In this document: piece after piece, positions 36,434-45,607 of the stretch | How positions within the stretch are numbered: the stretch's first letter is position 1 | How the letters are laid out: every line of letters starts with the position of its first letter | Position numbers and translations under genes: made by a program | Notes under the pieces: model-generated | What the model was told of the DNA's origin: nothing | Database searches by the model: none | What the model saw: only the letters and a program-made list of their open reading frames with translations | DNA from: Halotalea alkalilenta | GTDB lineage: Bacteria > Pseudomonadota > Gammaproteobacteria > Pseudomonadales > Halomonadaceae | Assembly (NCBI RefSeq): GCF_001648175.1 | Contig: NZ_CP015243.1 | Span: 2,418,001 to 2,482,000 of the forward strand | DNA length: 64,000 nucleotides | Direction of reading: 5' to 3'

Positions 36434-37303
36434 TTATCCCCGTGCCGTGAACGGCACGGGCCGGAAGGTCAGCAGTTCCAGCCTTTCGCCCGGCATCGGC
36501 TCGATGCCCAGGACGTAGCCGGGCAGCGACTGACGCGCGACCAGCACGCGCAGGTCGTAGGCGAAGTCCGAGAAGCGCGCCGCGCTGCCGGACTTGCGGT
36601 GCAGATGCCGGAAGTCGAATTGCCAGCCGTGTTCCTGCCGCCCGCCGTGCTTGCGCACCAGGCGGTACAGCCAGCGTTCGATGCCGCCCTTCAAGCGGAA
36701 ATAGGCCGGGTCGATGGTCAGCACCAGGGCGGCATCGAGCACGCCGGCATAGAACCAGTCCGGCAGGATCAGCTCGATGCCCAGCGGCGTGCCGCTGGCG
36801 TCGGCCAGCTCGCGCCATTCGTTCACCCAGGAGAAGCGATGCAGGCGCCGGCCGGTGGTTTCGCGGATGGAAGTCGCCACGCTGGTCGATTGCAGCCGGT
36901 CGAGCGCGGCTTTCAGGCGCTGGTAGTCGTTGAGGGACGTGCCGCGCCCGATGAAGCGCAGGATTTCGTAGGGCGTGGCGTGTATCAAGCGCGACGGGCG
37001 AATGCCTGCGTCGCGCGCCTCCACGATCTGCGACGCGGCCCATATCAGCACGTCGGCATCCCATATCGTGGCGATGCCGTGCTCGGCCGTGCCTTCCACG
37101 CGGATGGTGATGTTCCCGCTGCGGAAGTCGATCGGCGCCGTGCGCCGCGACTTCGCCAGCGAGAAGAACGGAAAGGCCATCAAGTCCTGGCTGTCGCGCG
37201 GCGCCATGCCGTCGCCCGGCAGCGCGCGGAACAGGTCGAGCTGTTCCCGCTGCTGCGATCGCTGCCCCGACGGCAGCGATGGGCTGGACATGACGATGGC
37301 CAC
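36434..37303 (-). CDS. repA: Replication initiator RepA-like protein
   Basis: 289 residues. Conserved parts are QLDLFRALPGDGMAPRDSQD then LMAFPFFSLAKSRRT, ITIRVEGTAEHGIATIWDAD, and PYEILRFIGRGTSLNDYQRL; the last reads as the winged-helix DNA-binding region of plasmid RepA proteins found in Tn4371-like ICEs and broad-host-range plasmids. The C-terminus ends in RPVPFTARG. It probably binds the iterons just downstream of its own gene and starts replication of the excised circle. Confidence 0.9.
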   Translation of the reverse strand: MAIVMSSPSLPSGQRSQQREQLDLFRALPGDGMAPRDSQDLMAFPFFSLAKSRRTAPIDFRSGNITIRVEGTAEHGIATIWDADVLIWAASQIVEARDAGIRPSRLIHATPYEILRFIGRGTSLNDYQRLKAALDRLQSTSVATSIRETTGRRLHRFSWVNEWRELADASGTPLGIELILPDWFYAGVLDAALVLTIDPAYFRLKGGIERWLYRLVRKHGGRQEHGWQFDFRHLHRKSGSAARFSDFAYDLRVLVARQSLPGYVLGIEPMPGERLELLTFRPVPFTARG

Positions 37304-37317
37304 CGGCGAGCCGACGA

Positions 37318-37602
37318 TCAGCGGCCATCACGGTAGTCGCCCGCGTGACGCTCGGCATATTCCGGGTCGGACGTGGCCTCGTAGCTGCGTTGGTCGGCCC
37401 AGGCATCGAGGTCGGACACCGCGTACATGACGCGGCGGCCGAACTTGCGGAACTTCGGGCCGCCGCCGATCACGCGCTGTTTCTCTAACGTGCGCGGCGA
37501 CAGCCGCAGGTACTCGGCGGCTTCGTCGTTGGTCAGATAGCGTTGGGGCTGCACGGGCGCAGCGACAGCAGCGGCGGCAGGCCGCAAGGGAGCGGGTCGC
37601 AT
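37318..37602 (-). CDS. AlpA/excisionase-like HTH protein
   Basis: 94 residues from the ATG at 37602, preceded by GGAGGT at 12 bp. The HTH is YLTNDEAAEYLRLSPRTLEK followed by GGGPKFRKFGRRVMYAVSDL and DAWADQR, typical of MerR-like winged helices of the HTH_17/AlpA family. In Tn4371-type ICEs this gene precedes repA. It could act as recombination directionality factor or as repressor. Its stop is 14 bp upstream of repA. Confidence 0.85.
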   Translation of the reverse strand: MRPAPLRPAAAAVAAPVQPQRYLTNDEAAEYLRLSPRTLEKQRVIGGGPKFRKFGRRVMYAVSDLDAWADQRSYEATSDPEYAERHAGDYRDGR

Positions 37603-37677
37603 GGGATGTACCTCCATCAAGCCCGGCCACACCACGCGGCCGGATAGAGGCACTTTCAAGAAAGCAAGGCTTCTTGC

Positions 37678-38475
37678 TCAGGGACGTTTTGCAGGGGATG
37701 CAGAACGTCCCTGTGCAACGGGCGGAAGCTGTGCAAGGCGACGATAGCCGCCGCGCATCAGCGCATCGCCCCGGCGCACCAGCCGGCGAACGCGGGCGCG
37801 CAAGGCACTGTCGGCGTACCAGTCGTCGGCGACGGCATCGACGCCGAACAGCCCTTCGGCCACGTCGCGCAGGGACGCGCCCGCGAGGGTGCCGTCGAGC
37901 GCCTGGAGCGTGTTCAACTCCAGCAATGTGGCGAGTGTCGGTCGTGGCCGTGCCATTCCCGCGGGTAAGGCGTCGCCAGCGATGGCCAGCTTGTCCAGCT
38001 CGGCCGCCAGTGCCTGATAGCGGACGCACGGTGTGGCGCAGGCGCGGATGGCATAGGCGTAGGCCATGCCATCGCTCAGGTCGGGTGCCAGTGCGAAGCG
38101 CAGGCAGCAGCCCGGCCAACATGTCAGCAGCACCAGGCGCTTGCCATCGTGGATCAGATGCTTCTGGCCGGGAATGCGCCAGAACGCGAAGGCCACCGCG
38201 TCGGGTGGCGGGTCGGCGTCCGGGTAGAGCTGCACCACCGCATCGTGATCGGGGAACCAGGCCGGATGCGCGTCGCGCGCATCCAGGGCGGGATCTTCCA
38301 GCAGGCGCAGTCCCCAGCGCCCGGCGGCCTCTGGCCGGCGGCGCCGACGCAGCCAGTCGCGGCGGTAGTCGGGGTGGCGCCGCAGGTATTCCCAGGCCAG
38401 CGCGGGGCCGTCGAGGTGCAGCGTGTAGAGATACGCGGCGGTCGGATACCAGTGTTCGGCGCTCGGGTCAGCCAT
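37678..38475 (-). CDS. DUF2285 family protein
   Basis: 265 residues from MADPSAEHWYPTAAYL at 38475, with AGGAGG just upstream deciding the start. The N-terminus (DGPALAWEYLRRHPDYRRDW) and the C-terminal helical region (LNTLQALDGTLAGASLRDVA then EGLFG) match the DUF6499/DUF2285 arrangement conserved in Tn4371-type ICEs. The C-terminal part looks like a DNA-binding helical domain. Function unknown. Confidence 0.85.
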   Translation of the reverse strand: MADPSAEHWYPTAAYLYTLHLDGPALAWEYLRRHPDYRRDWLRRRRRPEAAGRWGLRLLEDPALDARDAHPAWFPDHDAVVQLYPDADPPPDAVAFAFWRIPGQKHLIHDGKRLVLLTCWPGCCLRFALAPDLSDGMAYAYAIRACATPCVRYQALAAELDKLAIAGDALPAGMARPRPTLATLLELNTLQALDGTLAGASLRDVAEGLFGVDAVADDWYADSALRARVRRLVRRGDALMRGGYRRLAQLPPVAQGRSASPAKRP

Positions 38476-38811
38476 GACGCAGCCTCCTGTCATTCAGCAG
38501 GAACGTCGCCACGGATTCCGCCGTGCGGGAGCTATCGAGTCGCCATCAAGTCGTCATCGAAATCGGGATAAGCTGTAACTGCTGGTGTCAAGACTGATTC
38601 GCTCCAGGGCATTGCGGAAATCGTCTGAATGCGACGGCTGCGGGGCCACGAAAATGGCGCGCAGCATGAAGCACCGTGCAGCAGCCCGCACCAAAGATCA
38701 TGACTGTTTGCAACAGAACGCACCGCTTCGGTGCAAGAGTGTGGATTCAGACCGCCCAAGTCTTGGGTAAGACTGAAATAGTCAGAATGCGCTGCCGTTG
38801 GCTGGGACTGC
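38476..38811. other. Gene-free region between DUF2285 and DUF2958 genes
   Basis: 336 bp; no gene seen. It should contain the promoter for the DUF2285-HTH-repA direction. A small palindrome, CCCAA-GTC-TTGGG, lies at 38755-38767. Confidence 0.4.
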
Positions 38812-39162
38812 TCAGTCGGTGATCGAGCCGTTTTCCTCGGCCAGCCGCAGGTACTCCGACAGCTGCCGCACGGGCTGGAAGTAGCGATCGCGCATCACAG
38901 GTTGCTTATGCGGCCCGACGATGGACGCCAGATCGGACAGCTTCACATGGCCCAGACCGGGCATGCCTATTCCCAGGTCGATCAGCCCCCATGCCGTATC
39001 GCCATCAGCCGGGTCGAGCGCGGCCAGCAGCCAGGTGGCGTGCGCGTCAGGGGTGAACAGTCGCACCGTCGGCATCGGGTCGATGCCCCGATCAGCGGCG
39101 CGTGCCGCGCCGACGGCGAGCAGTTGCGCCCGCTGTTCAGCGGTGACGAGCGGCTGGGTCAT
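38812..39162 (-). CDS. DUF2958 family protein
   Basis: 116 residues from MTQPLVTAEQRAQLLAVGAA at 39162. The pattern PMPTVRLFTPDAHATWLLAA, DTAWGLIDLGIGMPGLGHVK and the C-terminal RDRYFQPVRQLSEYL fits DUF2958, a small protein of unknown function common on plasmids and ICEs. The longer frame upstream is not coding-like. Confidence 0.85.
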   Translation of the reverse strand: MTQPLVTAEQRAQLLAVGAARAADRGIDPMPTVRLFTPDAHATWLLAALDPADGDTAWGLIDLGIGMPGLGHVKLSDLASIVGPHKQPVMRDRYFQPVRQLSEYLRLAEENGSITD

Positions 39163-39410
39163 GGCCCGAATCCCCACGCATCCGAGGATGCACGGATACG
39201 ATTTTCCACCGAAGCGCGGAACCGCCGAAGCGGATGCGTGCTTTGGCGGAAAAGCACGAAAGCACAAGCCATTGAATCCGTACATGCACGGAAACGAAGA
39301 AGCGGAATTGCGCAGGCCAGGAAAGACACGGATGCGGTTCCCCGATTCTGTCGGAATCCGCCCATGCGGATTTCTGCAAAGGCACGAATACGGAAATCAA
39401 CGACACCAAA
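39163..39410. other. Gene-free region upstream of the XRE regulator
   Basis: No gene seen. The stretch carries repeated short words (AAGCGGA, GCACGAA, GGAAT), which give low-complexity open frames on both strands. It leads into the palindromic operator at 39411. Confidence 0.4.
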
Positions 39411-39443
39411 TGCGCACTATAGTTTGTAGCCCTATAGTGCGCA
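39411..39443. promoter_or_regulatory. Long perfect palindrome, candidate operator of the XRE regulator
   Basis: TGCGCACTATAG (39411-39422) and CTATAGTGCGCA (39432-39443): 12-bp perfect arms, 9-bp spacer, 37 bp before the regulator's GTG start. CTATAG may overlap a -10 box, so binding would block transcription. Autorepression is the simplest reading. Confidence 0.65.
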
Positions 39444-39480
39444 ATCGGCTGTCATCTTGGTTTTCTAAGGAAAACCATAG

Positions 39481-39774
39481 GTGGCGGCGAAAAACTCTTT
39501 GGCGACGGCAATACGGACGGTCAGGAAAGCGCGCGGCTTGAGCCAGGAAGCGTTCTCCGACGTGTCCAGCCGTACCTATCTGAGTTTGCTGGAGCGCGAC
39601 CTGAAAAGCCCGACCATGCACAAGCTGACCGAGCTGTGCGAGGTCATGGACGTGCATCCGCTCACGTTGCTGACGCTGGCCTATGCCGGCGACAGCACGC
39701 GCAAGGCCGATCAGCTTCTGGCGCAGGTGCGCCAGGAGCTTGAGGCGGTGTTGAAGGAACGCGACACGCCGTAG
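39481..39774 (+). CDS. XRE-family HTH regulator
   Basis: 97 residues with a GTG start; TAAGGAAA upstream is the ribosome site. A single helix-turn-helix: LATAIRTVRKARGLSQEAF then SDVSSRTYLSLLERDLKSPT. The last 25 residues form a helix that may dimerise. It is the only plus-strand gene in the repA-parB backbone, placed between minus-strand genes, and is preceded by a strong palindrome. A role in controlling ICE backbone transcription is likely. Confidence 0.88.
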   Translation: MAAKNSLATAIRTVRKARGLSQEAFSDVSSRTYLSLLERDLKSPTMHKLTELCEVMDVHPLTLLTLAYAGDSTRKADQLLAQVRQELEAVLKERDTP

Positions 39775-39844
39775 GCGCGTGCGTGAGGTGCTGCGCCAGC
39801 AGCACGGCGCCCCGCCGCAATGGGCGGGGCACGGTGGGCGGCCG

Positions 39845-40159
39845 TCAGGCCGCCTTGGGCTTGCTGCGCGACCAGATCAGGTCGTGCGTGCCGTCCTCGT
39901 TCTCGATCAGGCGGGCATAGACCGTCGCCGGGAACGAAGGATCGTCGAGGGATACGGACACGTAGGGCCGCCCGGCTTCGCTGGTCTTCTTCCACGCCGC
40001 GCCGATGTCGTGGCCGGCCGCCTGAAGGCGGAAGTCGGGGGCGTTCTCGGTGTCGCCCTTGTCGTTGGGAATCAGCTTGACCTTGACGTTGAGGGTCAGG
40101 GTGCGGAGCTGGCCGGTGAAGCCGTCTTTCTCTGCGGTGAAGGTGCCGATATTAGCCAT
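39845..40159 (-). CDS. DUF736 family protein
   Basis: 104 residues from [20 protein letters not shown] at 40159, preceded by AGGAGAAA. The DUF736 family is a small beta-rich protein found on nearly all Tn4371-type ICEs and many plasmids, often abundant in the cell; its job is unknown. It ends [20 protein letters not shown] then [11 protein letters not shown], as in relatives. Confidence 0.9.
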   Translation of the reverse strand: MANIGTFTAEKDGFTGQLRTLTLNVKVKLIPNDKGDTENAPDFRLQAAGHDIGAAWKKTSEAGRPYVSVSLDDPSFPATVYARLIENEDGTHDLIWSRSKPKAA

Positions 40160-40942
40160 GATGTTTCTCCTTTCGGGTTGAACAAGGTCGCGCCAGTGCG
40201 TCCTTGTTGTGATCCGGCCGGCGGGGGATGGGCTGGCCGCACCGCGCAGCGGTCGCAACACCGTGGAGAGCCTGGAAGCGAAAAGAATTTGTCCCGCGAG
40301 GAATGCGCGCAGCGCAGGGGAAATTGTTTTCGCTGGAAGGTTGCGGCCATGAAGCCCAAGGCACAGCCGTTCCCTCGCCAGGATTCACGACAAGCCAAGG
40401 ACGCACCGGCCGCCCGCTCCCGAATGGAGACGTGGCCGACTCGGCATCCCCGCATGACGGCTTCACTGGCTTGCGCCCTGCCGCGGGCAAGGCCAATACC
40501 CCAACGACGAGCGAGAACGCTCCTTGCCGCAGATTGCGGCGACGGGCTTGAGGCGTGGCGTGGATGCTCCATAGCGAAGCCGGGCGGCGTGTCGGTGAAC
40601 CGTCCTTCGTGACGTACAGGCGCGAACTGCCAGCGTCGAGGACGGCACGCTTTGGCACAACCTGCCGCAGCAAGCCGGGGCGTAGCCCCACAAGCCCCGC
40701 CCATTGCGGCGGGGCGCCATCGAAACCTTGCCCACGTCAGCGGGAGCCGATGGCTGTACCGCGTGCAAGGCACTTGCACGTCCGCCATGTCGCCGCCTGG
40801 TCGAAGGCGGCGACGTGGCGATTTTGCTTTGGACGCTGGAACCGGGCGCGGCCACCGCTGCGCCCGGATCTTCGACCACCGGCCCAAAGGCGGAACGGCT
40901 TGGGGCCGGTGCTGCTCGTTATTCCTTGATTTCGATGATCCA
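40160..40942. other. Long gene-free stretch in the ICE backbone
   Basis: 783 bp. Open frames exist on both strands, but none has a clear ribosome site, family content or consistent codon bias. The minus-strand frame at 40152-40691 has the repetitive Ser/Pro/Arg composition of spurious translations. It could hold a long leader for DUF736, a noncoding RNA or a cis site. Confidence 0.4.
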
Positions 40943-41128
40943 CTACACCGAACGCGGCAAGAGCTGGCCGCTGATGGGGTGAATGTCGGTGAGGTCGGCG
41001 CAGGCCGTCCAGCCGGGGGGCGGACGGTAGCCGCGCACGTCGCCTTCGCCGTGCCAGCGGCGGGCGCGCACCGTGCCAGGTGCATAGATCGCCGCCATGC
41101 GCGGGCGGCTGGTGGGGGTGCGGGTCAT
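40943..41128 (-). CDS. Small conserved-looking protein upstream of DUF736
   Basis: 61 residues from MTRTPTSRPRMAAIYAPGTV at 41128, preceded by GGAGAAGCCCCC. The composition (WHGEGDVRGYRPPPGW, then ADLTDIHPISGQLLP) looks like a real folded peptide, not a shadow. No family recognised. It lies 62 bp after parB on the same strand and is probably in its operon. Confidence 0.6.
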   Translation of the reverse strand: MTRTPTSRPRMAAIYAPGTVRARRWHGEGDVRGYRPPPGWTACADLTDIHPISGQLLPRSV

Positions 41129-41190
41129 GGGGGCTTCTCCTTCAAGCGAAGCGCCCCGGTCGAGGCCGGGGCGCTTGCCTTCGGCGCGGG

Positions 41191-43239
41191 TCAAGCGGCC
41201 AGTGCCTCGGCGGGTTCATCCGCCATTGCCTCGGCTTCCTCCGGGGCTTCCTGCGCCTGCGTTTCCTCCGGCGCAGCTTCCGGGCCTTCGGCCTTGAAGA
41301 TGGCGGGCATCCAGCCCGTGCCATCGGCCAGCCGTTCCGCCTCGCTGGCAATGTCGGCCTTCTTCAACTTCGCCAACCGGGTAGCGTGCGACGGCGCGAA
41401 CTCGCCCACGGCTTCCAGAATCACCGCCTTGGAAACGTGCTTGAAGTAGCCGTCGGCGGTGGGCTGCCACCATGCGGCCATATCCAGCCCCACGGCCTGC
41501 GCCAGTTCCGCGCCCGGCTGGTGCGCCGTGGCGCGAGGCGTCACCACGTCCACGGTCGCCGCCACGCATACCGCCAGCAGCCGCACCAGTTCGCCTTGCC
41601 CCATCGCCAGCAGCGCGGCGAACAGTTCGGCGCTGTCCTGCGGCAGCGCTTCGCCCGCGACCTGCTGCAATTCGCGCAGGGCCACGGCAGCGGGCGACTC
41701 GGGCCAATCGGGGGCCATGCCTTCCAGCCGGCCTTGCACTTTCAGGCTCACGCCTAGCGGCAAATCGTGGCCGTAATGGTTGTCCTGCAAGACGGTCTGC
41801 ACCATGCCATGCACCAGCGCGGCCAGCGCGACGTGCGGATGCCGGGCGACTTCGATTTGCAGCGCGGCAGTGCGATGCGCGCTCAAGCGCTGCGCCAGCC
41901 GGTCGGACAGGCTCGCGGCCTGGGGCTGCTCGGTGTCCTCGCCTTCGTCGTCGTTCCCGGCTTCGCCTTCCGCGCTGCCGAACCCCTGCCGCAAGCGTTC
42001 CAGCGTGCGCAGCGCCTTGGCTTCGGCTTCGCGCAGCAGCCCGCGATGAATCACGGCTTCGCCGCTGCGGTCGAGGGTGACGATGGCACCGGCCACGGCG
42101 CGTACGTCCGGGGCGTAACCCTGCAAGGCTTCCTCCACGGCTTGCAGTTCTCCGGCGACCTGTTCGCGGCGCGGTTCCAGCGCTTCGGTCTTGTCCTCGT
42201 CCTCGGCGTCGTAGGCTTCTTCCAGTTCGGCGTCGATCTTGTCGAGGCGGGTTTGCAGCGAGGCGAGGCGGCGGGCTTCGCGGGCGTTCGGTTCGCGGCG
42301 CTGGCGTGGCGCGTTCTGGAACGCCTGCCGCTCGGCGTAGCTCATGTGCGGCACGGCTTCCACCCACGCCCAACCCTCGACGCGCACGTCCCCGGCCAGC
42401 GCATCCAGCTTGCCGCGCACCAGCGTTTCCAGCAGCGCGGCGTCGGTCAGGTAGGTTCCGGCGTCGCCTTCCGCGAACAGGTCGCGGCGGATGCCGCCGC
42501 CCGCTGCCGTGTAGGCGTCCAGCCCGGCGAAGCGCACCAGCGGATGCGTGGCGTCGATTTCGCGTTCGGTCAGGCGTTCGCGCAGCGCGGACGCGCCACG
42601 CTGCCATTCGGGCGCACCGTAGAACGCGGCTTCCTGCGCGGCGTGGTCGTCGGTGATGGTCAGGGCCATCAACTGTTCCAGGGTGACGGCTCCGGCCCGG
42701 TAGTCGGCCAGCAGGCGCGGCGAGACGTTGGCCAGCTTCAAGCGGCGCTGCACCACCAGCGGGGACACGCCGAAGTCGGCGGCAATGTCTTCGATGGGGC
42801 GGCGTTCCTTGACCAGTGCGGCGAACGCCTCGAACTGGTCGGCCGGGTGCATCTGCTCGCGCAGCAGGTTTTCCGCGAGGCTGACGGTACGGGCCGAAGC
42901 GTCCGGCACCAGCAGGCACGGCACCTCAAAGTCGGCGGCGACGCGCTTCTTCTTCGCCAGCAGCTTCAATGCGGTCAGGCGGCGGTCGCCGGCCACGACT
43001 TCATATTGTTCGCCATCGGCGGTGAGAATGACGACGAGATTTTGCAGCAGGCCAATGCGGGCGATGCTCGCGGCCAGTTCGGGAATGGACAGGCGCGGGG
43101 TCTTGCGTGCGTTGCGCTTGGAGCGGCGCGGCAGCAACTGCGAGAGCGGAACCAAAATCAGGTTCTTGGTCGGGTCGGCCACCTCCAACGGCGCGGCGGT
43201 TTCGATGGCGCGGGTTTCGGTTTGGGTAACGGCGTTCAT
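41191..43239 (-). CDS. parB: ParB/RepB/Spo0J-family partition protein (large)
   Basis: 682 residues, much longer than typical ParB (about 300). N-terminal ParB domain: RRSKRNARKTPRLSIPELAA then SIARIG, VVAGDRRLTALKLL and SLAENLLREQMHPADQFEAF, followed by the HTH with IAADFGVSPLVVQRRLKLA. The C-terminal half is a plasmid-type extension with an acidic coiled-coil-like stretch (DKIDAELEEAYDAEDEDKT) and a Glu/Ala-rich tail. Such large ParBs occur on Tn4371-type ICEs and may also bind or cleave DNA. It is apart from parA (5 kb away), as usual in this family. Confidence 0.94.
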   Translation of the reverse strand: MNAVTQTETRAIETAAPLEVADPTKNLILVPLSQLLPRRSKRNARKTPRLSIPELAASIARIGLLQNLVVILTADGEQYEVVAGDRRLTALKLLAKKKRVAADFEVPCLLVPDASARTVSLAENLLREQMHPADQFEAFAALVKERRPIEDIAADFGVSPLVVQRRLKLANVSPRLLADYRAGAVTLEQLMALTITDDHAAQEAAFYGAPEWQRGASALRERLTEREIDATHPLVRFAGLDAYTAAGGGIRRDLFAEGDAGTYLTDAALLETLVRGKLDALAGDVRVEGWAWVEAVPHMSYAERQAFQNAPRQRREPNAREARRLASLQTRLDKIDAELEEAYDAEDEDKTEALEPRREQVAGELQAVEEALQGYAPDVRAVAGAIVTLDRSGEAVIHRGLLREAEAKALRTLERLRQGFGSAEGEAGNDDEGEDTEQPQAASLSDRLAQRLSAHRTAALQIEVARHPHVALAALVHGMVQTVLQDNHYGHDLPLGVSLKVQGRLEGMAPDWPESPAAVALRELQQVAGEALPQDSAELFAALLAMGQGELVRLLAVCVAATVDVVTPRATAHQPGAELAQAVGLDMAAWWQPTADGYFKHVSKAVILEAVGEFAPSHATRLAKLKKADIASEAERLADGTGWMPAIFKAEGPEAAPEETQAQEAPEEAEAMADEPAEALAA

Positions 43240-43317
43240 GGTGATAACTCCTAGCGGTTGGGATGCAGCAGCGAGAGAAGCGGCAAGGGCTGCTGCCTGC
43301 CCCTGCCGCGTGGGGAT

Positions 43318-44145
43318 TCAGGCTTTCAACTGGCGCATGCCGTCGGCCAGCAGCCAAAGCGCACGGTTGAGGCGGATGTTCTGGTCGATGCCCTGCACCG
43401 GGCGGGTTTGCTGGCGGCGTCCGTTGGCGCTGCGCCCGCGCAGGCCGCCTTGGGTCAGGTTCTCTTGCGTGCGGTTGAACACGCTCCACAAGTCCGGGCG
43501 GCGGTCATCAAAGCGGCGCGGCATCAGGATTTGCGATTCCGTGATGGGCGCGGGCTTGTCGGGGTCGTCGTACTTGAGGGCCAGCGCGGCGCGGGCGAAC
43601 ACTTCGGATTCGCCATCGTTCAAGGTGATGGCGCGCATGGAATCGCGGGATTCCTTCACCCGGTCGAAGCCGCTCAACACTTCGTAAGCGCCTTCGATGA
43701 CGTGCCCGGCCACGTCGCCTTTGTGGGGTACGCGCACATCGGCCACGGTGTCCCCGAATACCAATCCGTTCTGGCAGACAAAGCGCAGCAAGCCAGCCAA
43801 CAATTGATAGCTGCTGGTGCCGTCGTGCGAGTTCAGCAGGACGATTTCATTGGCTTCTGCATCGTTGATCTGATTGGCATGGCGCAGTCGGATCATGTGC
43901 TTGGTGAAGTCGCGGCGGTCTTCGCTGCGGACGCGGGTCTGCGCCACCATGAAGGGCTGGAACCCTTCCTTGCGAAGCTCCGTCAGCACGGCGGCGGTGG
44001 GGATATAGGCGTACCGCTCGGAACGGCTTTCGTGCGGCGCGTCCGCGAAGATGGACGGGGCCACACGGCGGATTTGGTCATCGGACAGCGGGTAATCGCT
44101 GCGCAGCGACGGGGAACGGGAAGCGAATCGGGATGCGAGTTGCAT
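43318..44145 (-). CDS. DUF932 family protein
   Basis: 275 residues from MQLASRFASRSPSLRSDYPL at 44145, preceded by AGGAGAAATGCA. DUF932 features: RYAYIPTAAVLTELRKEGFQ, then VRSEDRRDFTKHMIRLRHAN and the central IVLLNSHDGTSSYQLLAGL. The family is common on plasmids and phages; function unknown, sometimes proposed as a DNA metabolism or anti-restriction factor. It precedes parB on the same strand by 78 bp. Confidence 0.9.
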   Translation of the reverse strand: MQLASRFASRSPSLRSDYPLSDDQIRRVAPSIFADAPHESRSERYAYIPTAAVLTELRKEGFQPFMVAQTRVRSEDRRDFTKHMIRLRHANQINDAEANEIVLLNSHDGTSSYQLLAGLLRFVCQNGLVFGDTVADVRVPHKGDVAGHVIEGAYEVLSGFDRVKESRDSMRAITLNDGESEVFARAALALKYDDPDKPAPITESQILMPRRFDDRRPDLWSVFNRTQENLTQGGLRGRSANGRRQQTRPVQGIDQNIRLNRALWLLADGMRQLKA

Positions 44146-44682
44146 TGCATTTCTCCTGACGAAAAGGGTTTGCTGTTCAAACCGCACACCGGATTCCTAG
44201 ATTCGGAGCCCAGCCTTTCGGCTGTTCGGTGCGGTCGGCACGAGGAACCCGGTTGGCCCTGTTGCCACCGTCTTTCCTGAGTTCATCGCCCGCGACGGTC
44301 AGGAGCGCGCGGACGGGGGCCGTCAAGGAGACAAGCGCAGGGTTGGTGCGGCCCGCAGGCGCAGCCGAGGACACGGCCCTGCGCGCCTTGACGGCACACG
44401 GGAGCGGGCTACGGTCGCGGGTAAGGTGATGAAGTCAGGGGAGACGGCTGGACAAGGCAACGGCCATCCCTGTGTGCCGACCGCACGCAAGCGAAGCGCG
44501 CAGGCCCGAAGCTGGAAGCCGGGCCGAAGGCGTCAGCCGAGCGGAGCGAGGAAACGATGGAAGCCCGACAAGGGCGAGACTCGCGCAGCGAGGCTCGATG
44601 CGCTACGCGCACGACAGCGCGACCGGCCATTGCTCAGATGGCCGGGGACGCCCGAACGCAAAGAGGCCTTTACGATGACGCC
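44146..44682. other. Gene-free region before the accessory island
   Basis: 537 bp without a supported gene. It must contain the promoter for DUF932-parB. It is rich in GC words such as GCGCAGCG and GGCCGAAGG. It forms the boundary between ICE backbone and accessory island. Confidence 0.4.
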
Positions 44683-45354
44683 ATGCCCGAGACAGAACAC
44701 GCCGATTCCAACGATCCCCTGGAACACATGCTCCAGCGCTCGGAGGCCTTGCACGAACGGTTCAACGAACTGCTCGACGACGCCGAGTTCGACGGCTCTC
44801 CACGCGGCGCGACAGCTCTGGGCATGTGCCTAGTCGTCAACGAACACGCAACAGCCGTGCATGCTATTGATGGCGCTGGGCATGCCGACATCAGCCGTCG
44901 GCCTGATGCGGCTGCAGTTCAAAGCGCTGACCCGCGCGATGTGGCTCATCTATGCGGCCCCCGAGACAGCGATCGAGAAACGGTCGGCCCCGCTCACACG
45001 GGAAGCCGAACAGGCCGCCAAGAATTTGCCCAGCGCAAAGGGCATGATCGATCAGATCGGCAAGCGCGTCGGACAGGATGCGCCGGCAGCAGCCCATCAG
45101 ACGCAGGTCCACTTCAAGGGCATCTCCTGGAACGCCATGAACTCGTTTATGCACGGTGGCATCCATCCCCTGCGATGCAATGCCGATGGCTTCCCCGTGC
45201 ATCTGGCCTGGAGGTGCTGCGCAACTCGAACGGCCTGAGGACCATGATCGCCATGATGATGGCCATCCTCACCGGCGATGAAGCCATCACCATTCCGATG
45301 AGCAAGGCCCAGCCGGCGTTCGCCGACTGCCCGCCGGACTTGCTCAAGCCCTGA
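44683..45354 (+). pseudogene. DUF6988-like gene broken by two frameshifts
   Basis: The first frame starts MPETEHADSNDPLEHMLQRS and reads to about 44857. The next frame continues with LLMALGMPTSAVGLMRLQFK to about 45207, and a third with LEVLRNSNGLRTMIAMM to the stop at 45354. Joined, they give one helical protein of about 220 residues with LTREAEQAAKNLPSAKGMID and NAMNSFMHGGIHPL segments, which I associate with the DUF6988 family. One base was gained near 44858 and one lost near 45208. Such genes often sit beside defence systems. Intact copies elsewhere would confirm decay. Confidence 0.7.
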
Positions 45355-45551
45355 TGGCCGGTCATACGACACCACGCCCGACCAGGCGCGCCTCGCGCGC
45401 ATAGGCGCTCAGGCGCTCAGGCGCTTCTCAGCGTGGAATTGCAGATCACGCTAGACGGCAAACCTGCCAGTCGACGACCGCGCTGTGACCGCCACTGCCG
45501 CAGCCTCTCTTACCACTTGACCTCGCTTTATGAGATAATTACTTTAGTCCA

Positions 45552-45579
45552 TTGAAGAATTTTTATTTTTCAATATAAA
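45552..45579 (+). promoter_or_regulatory. Putative promoter of the accessory operon
   Basis: TTGAAG (45552-45557), a 16-bp spacer, then TATAAA (45574-45579). The surrounding 70 bp are strikingly AT-rich compared with the rest of the window. The start codon of the ATPase gene lies 28 bp further on, so the leader would be short. Confidence 0.6.
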
Positions 45580-45607
45580 TCAATGAGTTATCAAGGTTGC
45601 GGGCGAA

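Noticed and set aside
36434..36441. DnaA box TTATCCCC
   Set aside because: It fits the consensus poorly and coincides with the repA stop codon; mentioned only with the iterons.
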